Shown here one piece after another: positions 57,957 to 64,000 of a stretch of 64,000 nt of DNA (position 1 is the stretch's first letter; every line of letters starts with the position of its first letter). The stretch is taken from NCBI GenBank assembly GCA_037176705.1, contig JBAWUJ010000108.1:62001-126000 (forward strand). Direction: 5' to 3'. Source of the stretch: Molossus alvarezi. Lineage: Eukaryota > Chordata > Mammalia > Chiroptera > Molossidae. The translations under genes were made by a program, and so were the position numbers. The notes beneath the pieces were generated by a model. The model worked only from the letters and a program-made list of their open reading frames with translations. It searched no databases and was not told the origin of the DNA.

Positions 57957-58429
57957 GTTGGCGGCCGCCTCCAGGCGCCCTAAGAGTCCAGCGCCGGGGC
58001 TGGCAGCCCCCCGGGCAGCCCCCCCGGCCGCCAGGCGGAGCGCGGACCGGCCCCTCTCAGCTCTCGGGGACCCAGGCGCGCGGTCCGTCCCGCCCAGCCT
58101 CGAACCAGGTCCTCACCGCGGAGCTCGGCAGGCCGCGCATGCGCAGTCCAGGGGCCCCAAGGTCTGCGCCCGGGGGGCCGGGGGTCCGCCCCACGGGGCT
58201 GCGCTGCCCCACCGGGGGGGGGCGCGGGCGCCCGCCAGTTGCGGCGCCTTGCGCGGCGGCCTGCTGGTGTGCTGCTGGGGCGTGGGGGGATCCCCTCTGG
58301 GCCCCAGATTCCCTCGCTCGGCCCCCGGCGTGGGCTGGGGCGCGTGCGTGCGTGGGCTGCGTGGCCCTGGGCCTGAAGCGCGGCAGGTGCGCAGCTGGCT
58401 GGCTGTGGGGGGACCAAAAAGGAGCGGCC

Positions 58430-58550
58430 AAAGCCTACAGCACCCGGCATTCCCAGGCGGTCTCCCATCCAAGTCCTGACCGGGCCCGACCCTGCTTAGC
58501 TTCCCAGATCCCACGAGATCGGGCGCGTTCAGGGTGGTATGGCCGGAGAC
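58430..58550 (-). rRNA. RNA5S: 5S ribosomal RNA, copy 99
   Basis: Consensus gene. Upstream spacer class A, G9. Confidence 0.94.
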
Positions 58551-59023
58551 GTTGGCGGCCGCCTCCAGGCGCCCTAAGAGTCCAGCGCCTGGGCTGGCAG
58601 CCCCCCGGGCAGCCCCCCCGGCCGCCAGGCGGAGCGCGGACCGGCCCCTCTCAGCTCTCGGGGACCCAGGCGCGCGGTCCGTCCCGCCCAGCCTCGAACC
58701 AGGTCCTCACCGCGGAGCTCGGCAGGCCGCGCATGCGCAGTCCAGGGGCCCCAAGGTCTGCGCCCGGGGGGCCGGGGGTCCGCCCCACGGGGCTGCGCTG
58801 CCCCACCGGGGGGGGGCGCGGGCGCCCGCGAGTTGCGGCGCCTTGCGCGGCGGCCTGCTGGTGTGCTGCTGGGGCGTGGGGGGATCCCCTCTGGGCCCCA
58901 GATTCCCTCGCTCGGCCCCCGGCGTGGGCTGGGGCGCGTGCGTGCGTGGGCTGCGTGGCCCTCGGCCCGAAGCGCGGCAGGTGCGCAGCTGGCTGGCTGT
59001 GGGGGGACCAAAAAGGAGCGGCC

Positions 59024-59144
59024 AAAGCCTACAGCACCCGGCATTCCCAGGCGGTCTCCCATCCAAGTCCTGACCGGGCCCGACCCTGCTTAGCTTCCCA
59101 GATCCCACGAGATCGGGCGCGTTCAGGGTGGTATGGCCGGAGAC
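59024..59144 (-). rRNA. RNA5S: 5S ribosomal RNA, copy 100
   Basis: Consensus gene. Upstream spacer half E, G9. Confidence 0.94.
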
Positions 59145-59617
59145 GTTGGCGGCCGCCTCCAGGCGCCCTAAGAGTCCAGCGCCTGGGCTGGCAGCCCCCC
59201 GGGCAGCCCCCCCGGCCGCCAGGCGGAGCGCGGACCGGCCCCTCTCAGCTCTCGGGGACCCAGGCGCGCGGTCCGTCCCGCCCAGCCTCGAACCAGGTCC
59301 TCACCGCGGAGCTCGGCAGGCCGCGCATGCGCAGTCCAGGGGCCCCAAGGTCTGCGCCCGGGGGGCCGGGGGTCCGCCCCACGGGGCTGCGCTGCCCCAC
59401 CGGGGGGGGGCGCGGGCGCCCGCCAGTTGCGGCGCCTTGCGCGGCGGCCTGCTGGTGTGCTGCTGGGGCGTGGGGGGATCCCCTCTGGGCCCCAGATTCC
59501 CTCGCTCGGCCCCCGGCGTGGGCTGGGGCGCGTGCGTGCGTGGGCTGCGTGGCCCTCGGCCCGAAGCGCGGCAGGTGCGCAGCTGGCTGGCTGTGGGGGG
59601 ACCAAAAAGGAGCGGCC

Positions 59618-59738
59618 AAAGCCTACAGCACCCGGCATTCCCAGGCGGTCTCCCATCCAAGTCCTGACCGGGCCCGACCCTGCTTAGCTTCCCAGATCCC
59701 ACGAGATCGGGCGCGTTCAGGGTGGTATGGCCGGAGAC
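59618..59738 (-). rRNA. RNA5S: 5S ribosomal RNA, copy 101
   Basis: Consensus gene. Upstream spacer class E, G9, plus the C-type GCGCCGGGG mark. Confidence 0.94.
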
Positions 59739-60211
59739 GTTGGCGGCCGCCTCCAGGCGCCCTAAGAGTCCAGCGCCGGGGCTGGCAGCCCCCCGGGCAG
59801 CCCCCCCGGCCGCCAGGCGGAGCGCGGACCGGCCCCTCTCAGCTCTCGGGGACCCAGGCGCGCGGTCCGTCCCGCCCAGCCTCGAACCAGGTCCTCACCG
59901 CGGAGCTCGGCAGGCCGCGCATGCGCAGTCCAGGGGCCCCAAGGTCTGCGCCCGGGGGGCCGGGGGTCCGCCCCACGGGGCTGCGCTGCCCCACCGGGGG
60001 GGGGCGCGGGCGCCCGCCAGTTGCGGCGCCTTGCGCGGCGGCCTGCTGGTGTGCTGCTGGGGCGTGGGGGGATCCCCTCTGGGCCCCAGATTCCCTCGCT
60101 CGGCCCCCGGCGTGGGCTGGGGCGCGTGCGTGCGTGGGCTGCGTGGCCCTGGGCCTGAAGCGCGGCAGGTGCGCAGCTGGCTGGCTGTGGGGGGACCAAA
60201 AAGGAGCGGCC

Positions 60212-60332
60212 AAAGCCTACAGCACCCGGCATTCCCAGGCGGTCTCCCATCCAAGTCCTGACCGGGCCCGACCCTGCTTAGCTTCCCAGATCCCACGAGA
60301 TCGGGCGCGTTCAGGGTGGTATGGCCGGAGAC
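60212..60332 (-). rRNA. RNA5S: 5S ribosomal RNA, copy 102
   Basis: Consensus gene. Upstream spacer class A, G9. Confidence 0.94.
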
Positions 60333-60805
60333 GTTGGCGGCCGCCTCCAGGCGCCCTAAGAGTCCAGCGCCTGGGCTGGCAGCCCCCCGGGCAGCCCCCC
60401 CGGCCGCCAGGCGGAGCGCGGACCGGCCCCTCTCAGCTCTCGGGGACCCAGGCGCGCGGTCCGTCCCGCCCAGCCTCGAACCAGGTCCTCACCGCGGAGC
60501 TCGGCAGGCCGCGCATGCGCAGTCCAGGGGCCCCAAGGTCTGCGCCCGGGGGGCCGGGGGTCCGCCCCACGGGGCTGCGCTGCCCCACCGGGGGGGGGCG
60601 CGGGCGCCCGCGAGTTGCGGCGCCTTGCGCGGCGGCCTGCTGGTGTGCTGCTGGGGCGTGGGGGGATCCCCTCTGGGCCCCAGATTCCCTCGCTCGGCCC
60701 CCGGCGTGGGCTGGGGCGCGTGCGTGCGTGGGCTGCGTGGCCCTCGGCCCGAAGCGCGGCAGGTGCGCAGCTGGCTGGCTGTGGGGGGACCAAAAAGGAG
60801 CGGCC

Positions 60806-60926
60806 AAAGCCTACAGCACCCGGCATTCCCAGGCGGTCTCCCATCCAAGTCCTGACCGGGCCCGACCCTGCTTAGCTTCCCAGATCCCACGAGATCGGGC
60901 GCGTTCAGGGTGGTATGGCCGGAGAC
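60806..60926 (-). rRNA. RNA5S: 5S ribosomal RNA, copy 103
   Basis: Consensus gene. Upstream spacer class E, G9. Confidence 0.94.
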
Positions 60927-61399
60927 GTTGGCGGCCGCCTCCAGGCGCCCTAAGAGTCCAGCGCCTGGGCTGGCAGCCCCCCGGGCAGCCCCCCCGGCCG
61001 CCAGGCGGAGCGCGGACCGGCCCCTCTCAGCTCTCGGGGACCCAGGCGCGCGGTCCGTCCCGCCCAGCCTCGAACCAGGTCCTCACCGCGGAGCTCGGCA
61101 GGCCGCGCATGCGCAGTCCAGGGGCCCCAAGGTCTGCGCCCGGGGGGCCGGGGGTCCGCCCCACGGGGCTGCGCTGCCCCACCGGGGGGGGGCGCGGGCG
61201 CCCGCCAGTTGCGGCGCCTTGCGCGGCGGCCTGCTGGTGTGCTGCTGGGGCGTGGGGGGATCCCCTCTGGGCCCCAGATTCCCTCGCTCGGCCCCCGGCG
61301 TGGGCTGGGGCGCGTGCGTGCGTGGGCTGCGTGGCCCTGGGCCTGAAGCGCGGCAGGTGCGCAGCTGGCTGGCTGTGGGGGGACCAAAAAGGAGCGGCC

Positions 61400-61520
61400 A
61401 AAGCCTACAGCACCCGGCATTCCCAGGCGGTCTCCCATCCAAGTCCTGACCGGGCCCGACCCTGCTTAGCTTCCCAGATCCCACGAGATCGGGCGCGTTC
61501 AGGGTGGTATGGCCGGAGAC
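61400..61520 (-). rRNA. RNA5S: 5S ribosomal RNA, copy 104
   Basis: Consensus gene. Upstream spacer class A, G9; first of three like units. Confidence 0.94.
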
Positions 61521-61993
61521 GTTGGCGGCCGCCTCCAGGCGCCCTAAGAGTCCAGCGCCTGGGCTGGCAGCCCCCCGGGCAGCCCCCCCGGCCGCCAGGC
61601 GGAGCGCGGACCGGCCCCTCTCAGCTCTCGGGGACCCAGGCGCGCGGTCCGTCCCGCCCAGCCTCGAACCAGGTCCTCACCGCGGAGCTCGGCAGGCCGC
61701 GCATGCGCAGTCCAGGGGCCCCAAGGTCTGCGCCCGGGGGGCCGGGGGTCCGCCCCACGGGGCTGCGCTGCCCCACCGGGGGGGGGCGCGGGCGCCCGCG
61801 AGTTGCGGCGCCTTGCGCGGCGGCCTGCTGGTGTGCTGCTGGGGCGTGGGGGGATCCCCTCTGGGCCCCAGATTCCCTCGCTCGGCCCCCGGCGTGGGCT
61901 GGGGCGCGTGCGTGCGTGGGCTGCGTGGCCCTCGGCCCGAAGCGCGGCAGGTGCGCAGCTGGCTGGCTGTGGGGGGACCAAAAAGGAGCGGCC

Positions 61994-62114
61994 AAAGCCT
62001 ACAGCACCCGGCATTCCCAGGCGGTCTCCCATCCAAGTCCTGACCGGGCCCGACCCTGCTTAGCTTCCCAGATCCCACGAGATCGGGCGCGTTCAGGGTG
62101 GTATGGCCGGAGAC
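61994..62114 (-). rRNA. RNA5S: 5S ribosomal RNA, copy 105
   Basis: Consensus gene. Upstream spacer class A, G9. Confidence 0.94.
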
Positions 62115-62587
62115 GTTGGCGGCCGCCTCCAGGCGCCCTAAGAGTCCAGCGCCTGGGCTGGCAGCCCCCCGGGCAGCCCCCCCGGCCGCCAGGCGGAGCG
62201 CGGACCGGCCCCTCTCAGCTCTCGGGGACCCAGGCGCGCGGTCCGTCCCGCCCAGCCTCGAACCAGGTCCTCACCGCGGAGCTCGGCAGGCCGCGCATGC
62301 GCAGTCCAGGGGCCCCAAGGTCTGCGCCCGGGGGGCCGGGGGTCCGCCCCACGGGGCTGCGCTGCCCCACCGGGGGGGGGCGCGGGCGCCCGCGAGTTGC
62401 GGCGCCTTGCGCGGCGGCCTGCTGGTGTGCTGCTGGGGCGTGGGGGGATCCCCTCTGGGCCCCAGATTCCCTCGCTCGGCCCCCGGCGTGGGCTGGGGCG
62501 CGTGCGTGCGTGGGCTGCGTGGCCCTCGGCCCGAAGCGCGGCAGGTGCGCAGCTGGCTGGCTGTGGGGGGACCAAAAAGGAGCGGCC

Positions 62588-62708
62588 AAAGCCTACAGCA
62601 CCCGGCATTCCCAGGCGGTCTCCCATCCAAGTCCTGACCGGGCCCGACCCTGCTTAGCTTCCCAGATCCCACGAGATCGGGCGCGTTCAGGGTGGTATGG
62701 CCGGAGAC
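62588..62708 (-). rRNA. RNA5S: 5S ribosomal RNA, copy 106
   Basis: Consensus gene. Upstream spacer class A, G9. Confidence 0.94.
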
Positions 62709-63181
62709 GTTGGCGGCCGCCTCCAGGCGCCCTAAGAGTCCAGCGCCTGGGCTGGCAGCCCCCCGGGCAGCCCCCCCGGCCGCCAGGCGGAGCGCGGACC
62801 GGCCCCTCTCAGCTCTCGGGGACCCAGGCGCGCGGTCCGTCCCGCCCAGCCTCGAACCAGGTCCTCACCGCGGAGCTCGGCAGGCCGCGCATGCGCAGTC
62901 CAGGGGCCCCAAGGTCTGCGCCCGGGGGGCCGGGGGTCCGCCCCACGGGGCTGCGCTGCCCCACCGGGGGGGGGCGCGGGCGCCCGCGAGTTGCGGCGCC
63001 TTGCGCGGCGGCCTGCTGGTGTGCTGCTGGGGCGTGGGGGGATCCCCTCTGGGCCCCAGATTCCCTCGCTCGGCCCCCGGCGTGGGCTGGGGCGCGTGCG
63101 TGCGTGGGCTGCGTGGCCCTCGGCCCGAAGCGCGGCAGGTGCGCAGCTGGCTGGCTGTGGGGGGACCAAAAAGGAGCGGCC

Positions 63182-63302
63182 AAAGCCTACAGCACCCGGC
63201 ATTCCCAGGCGGTCTCCCATCCAAGTCCTGACCGGGCCCGACCCTGCTTAGCTTCCCAGATCCCACGAGATCGGGCGCGTTCAGGGTGGTATGGCCGGAG
63301 AC
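63182..63302 (-). rRNA. RNA5S: 5S ribosomal RNA, copy 107
   Basis: Consensus gene. Upstream spacer class B, G9; the only B unit right of 47.8 kb. Confidence 0.94.
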
Positions 63303-63775
63303 GTTGGCGGCCGCCTCCAGGCGCCCTAAGAGTCCAGCGCCTGGGCTGGCAGCCCCCCGGGCAGCCCCCCCGGCCGCCAGGCGGAGCGCGGACCGGCCCC
63401 TCTCAGCTCTCGGGGACCCAGGCGCGCGGTCCGTCCCGCCCAGCCTCGAACCAGGTCCTCACCGCGGAGCTCGGCAGGCCGCGCATGCGCAGTCCAGGGG
63501 CCCCAAGGTCTGCGCCCGGGGGGCCGGGGGTCCGCCCCACGGGGCTGCGCTGCCCCACCGGGGGGGGGCGCGGGCGCCCGCGAGTTGCGGCGCCTTGCGC
63601 GGCGGCCTGCTGGTGTGCTGCTGGGGCGTGGGGGGATCCCCTCTGGGCCCCAGAACCCCTCGCTCGGCCCCCGGCGTGGGCTGGGGCGCGTGCGTGCGTG
63701 GGCTGCGTGGCCCTCGGCCCGAAGCGCGGCAGGTGCGCAGCTGGCTGGCTGTGGGGGGACCAAAAAGGAGCGGCC

Positions 63776-63896
63776 AAAGCCTACAGCACCCGGCATTCCC
63801 AGGCGGTCTCCCATCCAAGTCCTGACCGGGCCCGACCCTGCTTAGCTTCCCAGATCCCACGAGATCGGGCGCGTTCAGGGTGGTATGGCCGGAGAC
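63776..63896 (-). rRNA. RNA5S: 5S ribosomal RNA, copy 108
   Basis: Consensus gene, complete. Its upstream spacer is cut by the window end; the visible part has GCGCCTGGG, so it is not class C or L. Confidence 0.94.
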
Positions 63897-64000
63897 GTTG
63901 GCGGCCGCCTCCAGGCGCCCTAAGAGTCCAGCGCCTGGGCTGGCAGCCCCCCGGGCAGCCCCCCCGGCCGCCAGGCGGAGCGCGGACCGGCCCCTCTCAG
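63897..64000 (-). other. partial upstream spacer of 5S copy 108
   Basis: First 104 bp of the promoter-side spacer, including the intact GCGGCCGC palindrome and the D-box match. The array continues beyond the window. Confidence 0.9.

Larger units (their letters stand above)
1..64000 (-). repeat. 5S rDNA tandem array, about 594 bp unit, 107 full units plus partial ends
   Basis: Head-to-tail array filling the window and cut at both ends. The same 121-nt minus-strand 5S gene recurs 108 times with 473 bp or slightly longer G+C-rich spacers. Adjacent units differ only by a few substitutions and the length of one G run. Spacer classes used in the entries below: A, commonest; B, AC for TT after CCCCAGA; C, four marks (GCGCCGGGG, ACTTGGG, GTCCGCCCC, CCTTCGGCCTG); L, the first three C marks only; F, the last C mark only; D, GAACGAGG for GAACCAGG; E, CCGCCAG plus CCCTGGGCCTG; half E, CCGCCAG only. 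'Upstream spacer' is the spacer at higher coordinates, on the promoter side of the named gene. Gn is the length of the G run in that spacer. Confidence 0.98.

Noticed and set aside
1..64000. CRISPR-like array (regular direct repeats)
   Set aside because: The repeat is 594 bp and near-identical throughout, with no short repeat/unique spacer structure.
1..64000. Satellite DNA or a 5S-derived SINE family
   Set aside because: Each unit keeps a full-length 5S gene with promoter boxes, D box and terminator and no A-rich tail or target-site duplications; tandem rDNA is the simpler reading.

Overview
The whole 64 kb window is one uninterrupted head-to-tail tandem array of 5S ribosomal RNA genes. All 108 complete genes lie on the minus strand. 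I see no protein-coding gene, mobile element, tRNA or CRISPR. The 121-nt gene matches the vertebrate 5S pattern: it has an intact RNA polymerase III internal promoter (box A, intermediate element, box C) and, upstream, a close match to the mammalian 5S D box. A vertebrate, probably an amniote, is the best guess. From memory, chicken has a 5S family with repeats of about 0.6 kb, so a bird is plausible, but the sequence alone does not prove it.

Each unit is a gene plus about 473 bp of very G+C-rich spacer. Of 107 gene-to-gene spacings, 67 are 594 bp, 17 are 595, 5 are 596, 15 are 597, 2 are 598 and 1 is 599. The length differences come from a G homopolymer of 9 to 14 bases, plus one extra G elsewhere in one unit. 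Reading a unit along the minus strand: NRF1-like palindrome about 180 bp upstream, GC box near -135, D box at -32 to -21, gene, TTT end, nine bases, then a T5 terminator.

Diagnostic spacer substitutions sort the units into classes. A is the commonest form. B has AC for TT after CCCCAGA. C has GCGCCGGGG, ACTTGGG, GTCCGCCCC and CCTTCGGCCTG. L has only the first three C marks. F has only the last C mark. D has GAACGAGG for GAACCAGG. E has CCGCCAG and CCCTGGGCCTG. 'Half E' has only the first E mark. In units 1-107 I count A 50, B 11, C 9, L 2, F 6 (plus one half F), D 12, D/E hybrid 1, E 8, E with a C-type mark 3 and half E 4. The order is not random. Copies 1-83 (to about 49.5 kb) are a mosaic with a recurring series E-A-D-B-C followed by long-G units. 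Copies 84-107 lack B, C and D until a final B, and mix A with E-like units.

The most notable point is that all copies share eight substitutions relative to the canonical mammalian 5S RNA. Several fall where canonical 5S RNA is structurally constrained (helix I, loop C, loop E), and the terminator is displaced downstream. The array may therefore encode a second, divergent 5S RNA or be a homogenised family of non-canonical genes. The very long open reading frames across the window are a by-product of a stop-poor 594 bp repeat that is divisible by three.
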